From NCBI RefSeq assembly GCF_028898845.1, contig NZ_CP118574.1, forward strand, positions 2,852,001 to 2,916,000: a stretch of DNA of 64,000 bases. Direction: 5' to 3'. Made by a program: the position numbers and the translations under genes. Source of the DNA: Streptomyces sp. WZ-12 (lineage in GTDB: Bacteria > Actinomycetota > Actinomycetes > Streptomycetales > Streptomycetaceae). Below are positions 8,279 to 16,195 of the stretch, one piece after another; position 1 is the stretch's first letter; every line of letters begins with the position of its first letter. The notes below the pieces were generated by a model that was not told the origin of the DNA, made no database searches, and saw only the letters and a program-made list of their open reading frames with translations.

Positions 8279-9619
8279 CTACTGGCCGGGAGGCTGCGTG
8301 GGCGGGCCCTGCGGGTAGGAGCCGGGCGCACCGGGCTGCTGCTGGTACGGCATCTGCTGGTTCGGCATGTAGCCGCCGGGCCCACCAGGACCGCCGAAGC
8401 CGCCCGGGCCACCGGGAGGCGGACCGTTGCGACGGTTCTTCTTGGCCACCATCACCACCACGAGGACGATGACCAGGAGGACGAGCACGACCACGCCAAC
8501 GAGAATGAGGAAGGGGGCGCTCAGACCCTTGTGGCTCGCGATCTTGACGCCGCCGCCAGTGTCGCCGGCTGCGCTGCTGGGGTCGGAAGACGGACCAGAC
8601 GAGCCACCGCTCAGCGCGGGGAACGGGCCGTCCTTGGAACCGGCGGGAACGTCCTTGGTCAGGGCGCTGAGCGGGTTGATCGAGCCGTAGCCGTAGTGCT
8701 GGTCCGGCAGCGCGATGCCTTGCTGGTCGGCCGGGAGGCTGGCCGTCTTGATGAGGCGGTTAGCGATCTGACCAGCAGTCAGGTCAGGGAACTTGGAGCG
8801 GAGAAGGGCCGCAGCGCCGGAGACGTAGGCGGTGGCGTCGGAGGTGCCGTTGGCCGACCGGTACTTGCCATTGACATCAACGACGGAACCTGCGGACCTG
8901 ATATTCACGCCCGGAGCAGTCAGCTTGACGTGTGGCCCGAAGTTCGACTTCTTCCAGATATCTCCATGCTCGTCGACTGCTCCCACCGCGAGAACGCCTG
9001 GTACCGCCGCCGGGATTGCGGGAGTACTGACACCTTCGTTACCCGCAGCAGCGACTAGAAGCACATCGTGCTTACGTGCATAGTCAACGGCCTGTTGCTC
9101 TTCTGGAGAAACACTCGATTCACCGTTGCCAAACGACATGTTGACTACCTTGGCGCCTTGGTCAACGGCATACCTCAGCGCCGGGCCGAAGCCAAATGGC
9201 CCTGTACTACCGTCAGGCACGGCAACGGGCAAGATCTTTGCATCAGGGGCGAGCCCCTTTACCCCGTCAGCTCCACCCGCTCCGTGTCCATGGCCAGCGA
9301 TGATCGATGCCATCGCTGTGCCGTGGTCTGCTTCGTCACCGGTTCCATGGTCCGCAGAACCACTACCTGTGATGAGGTTCTTTCCCGGGAGGACATTACC
9401 CGTGAGGTCTGCGTGGCTTCCGTCCACTGGGCTATCAAGAACAGCGACGGTAACGCCTTTACCCGTTGAAATGTTCCAGATCGACCCAGCGTCAAACTTT
9501 TGTAGCGGCCACTGGTCGTTTCTCATCTGGTCTGCCGAAGCAACCGGCGCGGTGCCGAAGAGCAGCGCTCCCGCCACTACCGCGCCGCCCACCGCACGCA
9601 GCGTCCGCGTGAAGCTCAT
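8279..9619 (-). CDS. mycosin-type S8 serine protease, divergent active-site context
   Basis: The 446-residue protein has a signal peptide (residues 1-29, cleaved after ASA), an S8 subtilase domain and a C-terminal transmembrane helix (about 368-392). A cytoplasmic Gly/Pro/Gln-rich tail follows. The triad is visible: D62 in VLDSPVD, H99 in DHGTAMAS, S260 in NGTSDATAYVSG, with oxyanion N194 in AAGNEG. The Asp motif has DSP where DTG is usual, and the Ser motif lacks the usual A-P. Mycosins are membrane-anchored proteases required by ESX systems. A terminator hairpin separates it from the upstream gene, and GAGGAAGG precedes the ATG. Confidence 0.88.
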   Translation of the reverse strand: MSFTRTLRAVGGAVVAGALLFGTAPVASADQMRNDQWPLQKFDAGSIWNISTGKGVTVAVLDSPVDGSHADLTGNVLPGKNLITGSGSADHGTGDEADHGTAMASIIAGHGHGAGGADGVKGLAPDAKILPVAVPDGSTGPFGFGPALRYAVDQGAKVVNMSFGNGESSVSPEEQQAVDYARKHDVLLVAAAGNEGVSTPAIPAAVPGVLAVGAVDEHGDIWKKSNFGPHVKLTAPGVNIRSAGSVVDVNGKYRSANGTSDATAYVSGAAALLRSKFPDLTAGQIANRLIKTASLPADQQGIALPDQHYGYGSINPLSALTKDVPAGSKDGPFPALSGGSSGPSSDPSSAAGDTGGGVKIASHKGLSAPFLILVGVVVLVLLVIVLVVVMVAKKNRRNGPPPGGPGGFGGPGGPGGYMPNQQMPYQQQPGAPGSYPQGPPTQPPGQ

Positions 9620-9643
9620 GCCATTACACCTTCCTCACAGAAC

Positions 9644-9675
9644 TGGGGCCCGCAGCCCGAGAGCTGCGGGCCCCA
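9644..9675 (-). terminator. hairpin between Gly-rich WXG gene and mycosin gene
   Basis: A 13-bp perfect stem (9644-9656 with 9663-9675) lies in an 88-base gap between genes on the same strand, so it is a terminator or attenuator ahead of the mycosin gene. Confidence 0.7.
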
Positions 9676-9707
9676 AGCATGTCTGCCGATTGCTTGCCCG
9701 GCCGTTC

Positions 9708-11303
9708 CTACTCGATGACCCGGGGAGCCACATTACGCTCCGGCGTCCAGGTCTCCTCGTCCTCCACAAGGTAGTCGGGGCGGTTCCCGTTCTGGCCCTC
9801 GCCCTTCCCCTTGCCGCCGTGGGCACCATGGGCGCCGCCCATCATGCCCGTCGGACGGCGTCCACCGCTGCCGGAGTTGGTACCGGCCGCGGCGCCACCG
9901 CGGCTACGGTGCAGACCCGAACCTCCCTGGGCTCCACCACCGCTGGCCTTGCCGCCGGTCGAGCCGACGATCCCGCCCTTCTGCCGCGCCATAGCGCCGC
10001 CGGCGCCGCCAGCCGCGCCTCCGCCGCGTCCGCCCGCACCCTTTCCGGCACCTCCGGCGTGCGCGCCGCCCATGCCTCCCGGCATGCCCGGGCGACCGGC
10101 GCGAGCTCCGGTGGCTCCCGGTGTCCCGGTGCTGCCGGGGCCGCCCTTCACACCGCCCGTGCCACCGGGTCCGCTCTTCACGCCACCCGGGCCACCAGGT
10201 CCACCCTTTATGCCACCCGGGCCACCGGGTCCACCCTTCACGCCTTGCAGGCCGCGAGGAACACCACCGGGCATACCGCCGCCGGGAATACCCGGCATGC
10301 CACCACCGGGGCCACCGCCACCGGGCACGTGGATGTTTCCACCGCCAGGGCCACCGCCCATGCCCGGGCCCGGTCCACCTGTGTTGGGGATTTTGACGCC
10401 GGTGCCGCCGAGGCCGTCCAGACCAGTCTTCACATCAGGCGTGTGGGGCTTCATCGAGCCCAGCCCGCCGCTAATGCCCTGCTGATCCGGCATCTTGGGC
10501 GTCTCGGGCATTTTGGGGGCGGACTTCATGCCCCGCGTGGGGATCTTGAGGCCGCCACCACCGCCGCCTCCACCGCCACCCAGCCCACCGCCCGTGGGCA
10601 TGGGCATGGGCATACCGCCCAGATCCTTCTGGTCGTGGTGATCGGTGTTCTTGTCGTCGTAACGCCCAATCGGCCCCGACCCCGGCTTCTGCAACCCCGT
10701 GGCCCGCGCCCGATAAGAAGTCCCCAGGGTCTCCATCGCCACCGCGGCCTCAAGGCGCTTCTTCTGGTGGCCCGACAGGTTGTCCTTGTTCGCGTCGAGG
10801 ATGCCGCTGGTGCTGGCGCCCGACTTCAGCGCGTTGTTCAGATCGTCGTCGTCGATCTGGTCGGACCAGGGCATCTCGCCCCAGAGGTCATCGCTGAAGT
10901 TCCAACCGTCGTCGACCGGAACGACCTTGTCGATGGCCTTCTGGAGGTCGTCGGCCGTCGCGCCCATGACCTTCGCCGTCTGGACGGCGAACGGCGCGCC
11001 GTTCTGGAAGTTGTCGACGATGTCCTGGGCCTTCTTCTGGAAGCGGTTGGCCGCTTCGCCGTGCCAGGACTGCATCACCTTGTTCACCGCGTCGGTGAAC
11101 CGCTTCTGGATTCCGCCCTGGCCGTCCGCACCGACCAAGTCGTCGTGCAGGCCCTGCCAGTTGTTCGCCACGTCCCGGACCGTCTGAACGCTGGCGCCGT
11201 CCAGCATCTTCTTCAGTCCGTCGAGATCGTTGAGATTGAACTTGGTGTAGAACGTGGTGTCCACGTACCGATCCGTGGGCGCTCCGCCCGTGTTTCCGCT
11301 CAC
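9708..11303 (-). CDS. WXG-domain protein with collagen-like Gly-rich C-terminus
   Basis: The 531-residue protein has an N-terminal helical WXG/PPE-like domain (about residues 1-150) with the W-x-G-type turn SWHGEAANRFQKKA. The rest is low complexity: Gly-Pro-rich, with collagen-like triplets such as GGPGGPGGIKGGPGGPGGVK between about residues 330 and 400, then Gly/Ala/Arg-rich. Near the C-terminus YLVEDEE fits YxxxD. It follows the coiled-coil gene by 51 bases in the mycosin operon. Likely an ESX substrate or cell-envelope component. The antisense Pro-rich open frame is a composition artefact. Confidence 0.8.
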   Translation of the reverse strand: MSGNTGGAPTDRYVDTTFYTKFNLNDLDGLKKMLDGASVQTVRDVANNWQGLHDDLVGADGQGGIQKRFTDAVNKVMQSWHGEAANRFQKKAQDIVDNFQNGAPFAVQTAKVMGATADDLQKAIDKVVPVDDGWNFSDDLWGEMPWSDQIDDDDLNNALKSGASTSGILDANKDNLSGHQKKRLEAAVAMETLGTSYRARATGLQKPGSGPIGRYDDKNTDHHDQKDLGGMPMPMPTGGGLGGGGGGGGGGLKIPTRGMKSAPKMPETPKMPDQQGISGGLGSMKPHTPDVKTGLDGLGGTGVKIPNTGGPGPGMGGGPGGGNIHVPGGGGPGGGMPGIPGGGMPGGVPRGLQGVKGGPGGPGGIKGGPGGPGGVKSGPGGTGGVKGGPGSTGTPGATGARAGRPGMPGGMGGAHAGGAGKGAGGRGGGAAGGAGGAMARQKGGIVGSTGGKASGGGAQGGSGLHRSRGGAAAGTNSGSGGRRPTGMMGGAHGAHGGKGKGEGQNGNRPDYLVEDEETWTPERNVAPRVIE

Positions 11304-11354
11304 CCCTCGGCCCCCTTCTCCTTCACCTAACCGTCAACGCCGTCACCGCAGTTA

Positions 11355-11666
11355 TCAGTGATGAATCTTGTTGCGCTGCTCGGCGTCGTCGTAGGCTTCC
11401 TTCGTCTTCTTGGACTTCTGACCGAACTCGTCGATCAGGTCCGTGATCTTCTTGACGATCTGTTCCTGGATGTACTGCTGCATTTCGGTGTGCGCTTTGT
11501 GCAGGTCGTTCTGCTCACCGAACGAGTTCCCCAGGGCCTTGGGCGGCAGATACGTCTGGTTCTTGGCTCTGTTGTTCGGACCGCCCATGTCCTTCAGGAT
11601 CTGGTTGAGCTCCTTGACCAACTGGTCCAGGGCGTCCAGATCAACGCCGTATTCCTCTTTAGCCAT
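11355..11666 (-). CDS. small helical ESX-associated protein
   Basis: The 103-residue, highly charged, alpha-helical protein has the size of WXG100 proteins but no W-x-G. A central segment with Pro and Asn (GGPNNRAKNQTYLPPK) separates two helical regions. The end carries YDDAE, fitting YxxxD/E. Its start overlaps the upstream mycosin stop by eight bases, so it is translationally coupled. Likely the heterodimer partner of the downstream WXG protein. No named family is recognised. Confidence 0.75.
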   Translation of the reverse strand: MAKEEYGVDLDALDQLVKELNQILKDMGGPNNRAKNQTYLPPKALGNSFGEQNDLHKAHTEMQQYIQEQIVKKITDLIDEFGQKSKKTKEAYDDAEQRNKIHH

Positions 11667-12945
11667 GCTCGGCCTCCCCGTGTGATGTCAGTCCGGTCTT
11701 GCGGCGCCAGTCGCGTAGGGCGACCGAGGAGCCCACGACCGCGGCGACGGCAAGAAGTCCGCCGCCGACGATGTAGATGGCGATGCGGGCGCGCCGCTGC
11801 TCGGTGGTTTCTCCGAGGGTGGCGACGGCCGGCAGGATGGTGGAACCGTCGGCCACGCCCTTGAACTTGTCGGGCGTGGGCGCGGCGGTGGGCCGGGTGT
11901 CGTCGTTGAGGGCGGCCATCGGATTGACCACGCCCCAGCCGATGTTGTTGTCCCGACCCCTGCGGACCCGGTCGGCGGTCTGCTCCAGGTGCCAGATGAT
12001 CTGCTGCGGCCCCCACTTCTCCTTGTCGCTCTTGTGCTTGGCCATCAGGAGCGCGGCGGCACCCGTGGCGTACGGAGCGGAGAAGCTGGTGCCCTGGTCG
12101 ACGCAGTTGCCGCCGAGCGGGACGGTGGAGACCATGTCGACGCCGGGCGCGGCGATGCCAACGAAGGGGCCGGGCTGGGAGAAGGCCGCGCGCTCGTTGT
12201 TGCGGTCGGAGGCCGCAACGGCCATGACGTTGTCGAACTCCTGGCTGAACGCGGCGGGGTAGATGTTCTTCTCCGCGCCGCTGGCACCGCTGTTGCCGGC
12301 CGAGGCGACGATCAGGATGCCGGCGTCCTGGGCCTTCTTGACCGCGGCCTTGAGCTTGGGTAGCAGCGCCTCGCTGGCCGCCGTCCCCTGCGAGATGTTG
12401 ATGATGTCGGCCTTGGCCGCGACCGCGTCGTCGATGGCCGTGGCGAGGGTGTCGGCGGTGCCCGCCTGCTCGTCGCTGGTCTGCTGGAACGGGAGGACCT
12501 TGGCCTCGGGGGCCAGGCCGTAGAAGCCGGAGCCCACGCGGGGGCGGGCGGCGATGATGCCGGCGACCTTGGTGCCGTGGCCGACCTTGTCCTGGGTCGG
12601 CTTGCCGTCCTTGACGTAGGTCTTGCCGGGGCCCTCGATGGCGTCCTGGAGCTGCTTGTTGCCCGCGTCGATGCCGGTGTCGATGACGGCGACCCGGATG
12701 CCCCCGCCCTTGTTGCCGCCCGCCCACATCTGACTGTTGATCAGGCGCTGGAGGGACCAGGGGGTCTCTTTGATGTCGCTGGTGCCGAACTTGCACTCGC
12801 CGCTCTGCAGCGGGACGTTCCCGTCGTCCGCGACCGCCGGCGGGGCGGCGACGCACGACAGGCCGGCGACGCAGGCCGCGGTGACCAGTGCGCCCGTCGC
12901 GCGGCGGCGGTGCCCGGCTCGTAGACCAATGGCGCGAGATCCCAC
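11659..12945 (-). CDS. mycP: mycosin-type S8 serine protease, canonical triad
   Basis: The 428-residue protein has a signal peptide (about 1-39, ending AVA), an S8 domain and a C-terminal transmembrane helix (about 386-408). The triad is canonical: D89 in VIDTGID, H123 in GHGTKVAGI, S287 in QGTSFSAPYATG, with N218 in SAGNSG. Two Cys (C51, C281) probably form a disulfide. It fits MycP, the ESX-associated protease, and heads an operon with the helical and Gly-rich WXG genes. The start is GTG at 12945, with GGGAGAG upstream. Confidence 0.92.
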   Translation of the reverse strand: MGSRAIGLRAGHRRRATGALVTAACVAGLSCVAAPPAVADDGNVPLQSGECKFGTSDIKETPWSLQRLINSQMWAGGNKGGGIRVAVIDTGIDAGNKQLQDAIEGPGKTYVKDGKPTQDKVGHGTKVAGIIAARPRVGSGFYGLAPEAKVLPFQQTSDEQAGTADTLATAIDDAVAAKADIINISQGTAASEALLPKLKAAVKKAQDAGILIVASAGNSGASGAEKNIYPAAFSQEFDNVMAVAASDRNNERAAFSQPGPFVGIAAPGVDMVSTVPLGGNCVDQGTSFSAPYATGAAALLMAKHKSDKEKWGPQQIIWHLEQTADRVRRGRDNNIGWGVVNPMAALNDDTRPTAAPTPDKFKGVADGSTILPAVATLGETTEQRRARIAIYIVGGGLLAVAAVVGSSVALRDWRRKTGLTSHGEAEHG

Positions 12946-13047
12946 GGGTTGTCTGCTCTCCCTAGGTGGGTGGGGATGGGACGGGGCGAGGGGTGGTGGG
13001 AACGAACAGGGGCGCGGGGACGGGCAGTTGGAGGTACGGACGGCAGA

Positions 13048-13080
13048 AGGGCGAGCGCACTGGTGCAGCGCGCTCGCCCT
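13048..13080 (-). terminator. terminator of the esxA-esxB operon
   Basis: An 11-bp perfect stem (13048-13058 with 13070-13080) lies 79 bases downstream of the esxB-like stop. Confidence 0.75.
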
Positions 13081-13158
13081 CTTTGACCACTGTGCGAGCC
13101 GTCGGGGGCTGCTCAGCCGTATGCCATCCGTGCTGTGCGTCCTCGCGCGGGGCGAGGG

Positions 13159-13452
13159 TCAGCCGCCCCAGATGCTGGCGTTCTTGCTCTCGGTGCTCTG
13201 GTAGTTCTGCGCGGCGGTGTCGAGAGCCTTGGCGATGGCCTCCAGCGTCTGCTGGAGGTGCGTGGCGCGCTGGTCCCACTCGCGCTGGCGGGCCTGGTAG
13301 CCCTCCTGCGCGGCACCTTCCCAGCTGGCGGCGATCCGCTTGACGCCGGCCTCAAGGTCGTCGAGCTGCTGGCGGACGTTGTTCGCGGTGTTGCGCACGT
13401 CTTGGCTTGCCTGGCTGATCGTCTGGAAATTGACGAGGATCTGGCCGGACAT
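13159..13452 (-). CDS. esxB: WXG100 family ESX substrate (EsxB-like)
   Basis: The 97-residue helical hairpin has the W-x-G motif SWEGAAQ and the downstream YQSTE, matching the YxxxD/E secretion signal. It forms a pair with the EsxA-like gene 130 bases upstream. In ESX systems such pairs are exported as heterodimers. GAGGAGA precedes the ATG. The A/B naming follows gene order in related streptomycetes and is inference. Confidence 0.9.
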   Translation of the reverse strand: MSGQILVNFQTISQASQDVRNTANNVRQQLDDLEAGVKRIAASWEGAAQEGYQARQREWDQRATHLQQTLEAIAKALDTAAQNYQSTESKNASIWGG

Positions 13453-13582
13453 GGGGTCTCCTCAGGAGTTGTTGCTGACTAGTCGATTCACTTCAGCCGT
13501 GGCGAGGACCGGCACCGGTACTCACCGGCGGTCCCGACCACGGCGGTTGGGCGAGTGCGCCGGGGTCAGCGGCGCGGCCCCA

Positions 13583-13903
13583 TCACCCGAAGGGGGAAGC
13601 CTGGGCGGTGACGTGCGAGATCGACTGAGCCTGCTCTTCTTCGGAGGAGCTGTAGTTGCCCGTGGTCTGGTCGATCGCTTCCTTGATCTCGGCCAGAAGC
13701 TGGTTGATCCGGCCGGCGTCCTCGTTCACCTGCGACTGGAGCTGGTGGTAGGAGGAGGCCGCCTGGCCCTTCCAGCCCGACGTGATGGTGTCGACGACCT
13801 GCTGAAGACGCTGGATCTCGCCCTTAATCGCCTGGTTCACCGAGTCGATTTTGCCGCTGAACGCGACCATCTCCTCGTGAGTGGTTGTGAACTGACCAGC
13901 CAT
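13583..13903 (-). CDS. esxA: WXG100 family ESX substrate (EsxA-like)
   Basis: The 106-residue protein (start MAGQFTT at 13903, with GGGGA eight bases upstream) has W-x-G as SGWKGQAAS and a C-terminal YSSSE matching YxxxD/E. A longer in-frame extension to 14053 is rejected because it is Arg/Cys-rich and lacks a ribosome site. It is first in the esxA-esxB operon. Two WXG100 proteins beside eccB and eccE define the locus as a type VII secretion system. Confidence 0.92.
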   Translation of the reverse strand: MAGQFTTTHEEMVAFSGKIDSVNQAIKGEIQRLQQVVDTITSGWKGQAASSYHQLQSQVNEDAGRINQLLAEIKEAIDQTTGNYSSSEEEQAQSISHVTAQASPFG

Positions 13904-14037
13904 GGTCAACGTCCCCCATGAGACTCGATACGTCGGCCGCGCGGCGCCGACGAGGGCAGCGCGCGGGTGGCATCTCCTGCTGACGCCCCCTGCCACATTA
14001 CCTACTCCACACGCCTGTTCCCAACAGGGGTGCGGCC

Positions 14038-14064
14038 GTTGTGACGGGATCACAACAATGTCAA
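14038..14064 (-). promoter_or_regulatory. palindrome and -35 element upstream of esxA
   Basis: GTTGTGA-N5-TCACAAC (14038-14056) is a perfect 7-bp inverted repeat. It lies just downstream, on the minus strand, of a perfect TTGACA (14059-14064). No good -10 is found 17 bases further, so the start point is uncertain. The half-site TGTGA resembles CRP and BldD half-sites, but the spacing is not canonical for CRP (N5 instead of N6). Confidence 0.45.
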
Positions 14065-14254
14065 CTGGGCGTCGAGAAAACGCCGTTCAGGGGAAACGGA
14101 CAGATGGGGTTGTTTCCGGCAAGCGGTGGTGAAGGTTCCGGGGAGAGGTGGGGGTGAGATGGAGCGGTTCCGGAGGCAACGCGAATCGCCGACTCCCCTG
14201 TGACGCAAGGGATTTGAGTACGCCGACGCGTGCAACGGGAGCCGCGAGACGGAC

Positions 14255-14296
14255 GAGGCCGCGCCCGGCCCGCGAACGGGTGCCGGGCGCGGCCTC
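14255..14296 (-). terminator. eccB terminator
   Basis: A 15-bp perfect stem (14255-14269 with 14282-14296) lies 50 bases after the eccB stop. Confidence 0.85.
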
Positions 14297-14346
14297 AGAG
14301 CGCGCCGAATCGGCCATGGACGGCCGCTCGGTGGGGGTCGCGGACG

Positions 14347-16011
14347 TCAGGACGCCTGCGGCTGCTTGGCGCTGTTGACGTCCAGGGACGGGCCGGCGGA
14401 GAGCAGCTTGGACCACGCCTCCGGGAGCAGCGGCGGGTGCGCGTCCTTGTAGCCGAGGTGGATCTGCGCCTGGTCCTGCTCCTGCTTGTCGCTACCGGCC
14501 TTGTTGGCGGAGTCGTTGTTGCGCGGGACCGAGTAGCGCAGACCGGTGTCGGTGACCAGGAAGAGGCTGCCGGAGGTCGCCGCGGGGGTGGCGGCCTGCT
14601 GGTAGAGCAGACCGCTGCCGGGGGTGACGTAGGCGGAGGCGCCGGGGGCGATCTTGGCCGGGTAGTCCTTGCCGACCCAAGTGGTCATGTCCGGGATGCC
14701 GTTGGGGAAGCCCAGCTTGTCGACGCCCGGGTACTTGCTGTTGGTCCCCTTGTAGACGCTGCACGAGACGCCGTCCTGGGTGGGGGTGGTCACCCCGCCG
14801 GTCTGGGAGCCGTGCGCGAAGTCGTTGGCCGCGGTGACCGTCTCCTTGGGCCACGGGTTGTCCAGGCCCGTGCCCAGGATCTTGCCGTAGAAGGTGACCG
14901 CGTGGCCGGTGGAGTCCGTCTCGGGGCTCACGCTGCCGGTGGCGACGTTCACCGGCTGGAGCGCCTTGCCCGGGGAGCCGGCCACCTTCTCGCCGTTGGG
15001 GCCCTGCTCCAGGAGGTTGGCCACGAAGTTGGTGACCTGCTGGACGCCGTTCTTGAGGACCACGTACTTCACGCCGTCGCCGACCTGGACGATCGAGCCG
15101 ACCTTCCGCGCCTCCGCGGGGATCGCCGAGTTGGAGACCGGCTCACCGGCGCCGTCCACCTTCGGCATGACGATCGGGTACGGGCTCTTGATCAGCGTGT
15201 TCATGAACTCCGCAGAGACCTTCTGCGGTTCGGCCTGGGAGCCGAAGACGACCCGGCGCAGCGCGCGGTCGGCCTCGGTCTCGACGTGCTTGACGTTCGC
15301 CTTGGCCTCCGTCATGGCCTGCGTCTCGTCGGCGATCATCTGGAACGCGAAACCGTTCTGGTCCACCAGCCACTTCACGCCGTCCGGGTCCTCGACGTAC
15401 AGCGCCTGATGGAGGTCCAGCTTGCCCTTTTTGGGGTTGTCGATGTTGTCCCGGTCCTTGCCGGCGAGGACGAACACCGCTTGCTGCGACTTGGTGTTGG
15501 TGCCGCTGCCGGGGCGGTCGCACACCGCCCATGTCTTGGGCTTGTCCACGTCGACCGCGGTGGGCAGCCGGTCCGGGGCGTAGGGAATGCCGATCGCCGC
15601 GCCGCGCGGCACCTTTCCGCCGTCCAGTTCCGCTTCCTTGACCTTGACGACCTGAAACTTGCTCGGGTCGACAAGGAGCCGGGCAGAGGCGAGATTCAGA
15701 ACGGGGTGCAGGAGTTTCTGCTTTTTCCCGCCGTCCTCACTCGGCAGAACGACATAGCGCGTGGTGGATTGATCCCCGACGAGGACATTTCCGCCCACCT
15801 GATCCCAACCCTCCGGCGCGGCGGGCTGGATAATGCCCCAGGCGCCGAACCCCACGACCATCACGACCCCCATCACCACACTGGGCAACACTGCCTTCAG
15901 GGGCTTGGGCGCGCTCTCGATCGAGCCGTTCGGCAGCGGCTTCAGGAATGCCGCATTCGTACGCTTTCGCGCGAACGAATACGCATTCAGCTCGTCCCGA
16001 CGTGATGCCAT
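14347..16011 (-). CDS. eccB: type VII secretion protein EccB
   Basis: The start MASRRDELNAYSFARKR (ATG at 16011) is the typical EccB N-terminus and gives 554 residues. One transmembrane helix lies at about residues 39-61. A large extracytoplasmic domain follows, with EccB features such as APEGWDQVGG near the helix, the AVCDRPG segment and a C-terminal VTDTGLRY. EccB is a core subunit of the ESX membrane complex and contacts the mycosin. An upstream in-frame extension is artefactual. It is divergent from eccE across 184 bases that must hold both promoters. Confidence 0.95.
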   Translation of the reverse strand: MASRRDELNAYSFARKRTNAAFLKPLPNGSIESAPKPLKAVLPSVVMGVVMVVGFGAWGIIQPAAPEGWDQVGGNVLVGDQSTTRYVVLPSEDGGKKQKLLHPVLNLASARLLVDPSKFQVVKVKEAELDGGKVPRGAAIGIPYAPDRLPTAVDVDKPKTWAVCDRPGSGTNTKSQQAVFVLAGKDRDNIDNPKKGKLDLHQALYVEDPDGVKWLVDQNGFAFQMIADETQAMTEAKANVKHVETEADRALRRVVFGSQAEPQKVSAEFMNTLIKSPYPIVMPKVDGAGEPVSNSAIPAEARKVGSIVQVGDGVKYVVLKNGVQQVTNFVANLLEQGPNGEKVAGSPGKALQPVNVATGSVSPETDSTGHAVTFYGKILGTGLDNPWPKETVTAANDFAHGSQTGGVTTPTQDGVSCSVYKGTNSKYPGVDKLGFPNGIPDMTTWVGKDYPAKIAPGASAYVTPGSGLLYQQAATPAATSGSLFLVTDTGLRYSVPRNNDSANKAGSDKQEQDQAQIHLGYKDAHPPLLPEAWSKLLSAGPSLDVNSAKQPQAS

Positions 16012-16195
16012 TGTCGCTTTCTCTCCCCGCCTGTTGGATCCACATCGACCGCCCCCGGCACTCACGCCGTAGCGCCCTCTACTATGCCGTGTATCGATCG
16101 AGCCGTACCGTACGGGTGTCACCTTCCGACGCACCAGTCCGAGCGGCGGCCGATACGCATTAGGCACCACCACCAGTAGAGGAGCAGGCCGGGGG

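Larger units (their letters stand above)
13904..14346. other. intergenic region between esxA and eccB
   Basis: No gene is supported. It holds the esxA promoter region, a palindrome and the eccB terminator, listed separately. Confidence 0.6.

Noticed and set aside
9811..10485. Pro-rich plus-strand frame
   Set aside because: Complement of the Gly-rich tail of the WXG protein; low complexity and no start context.
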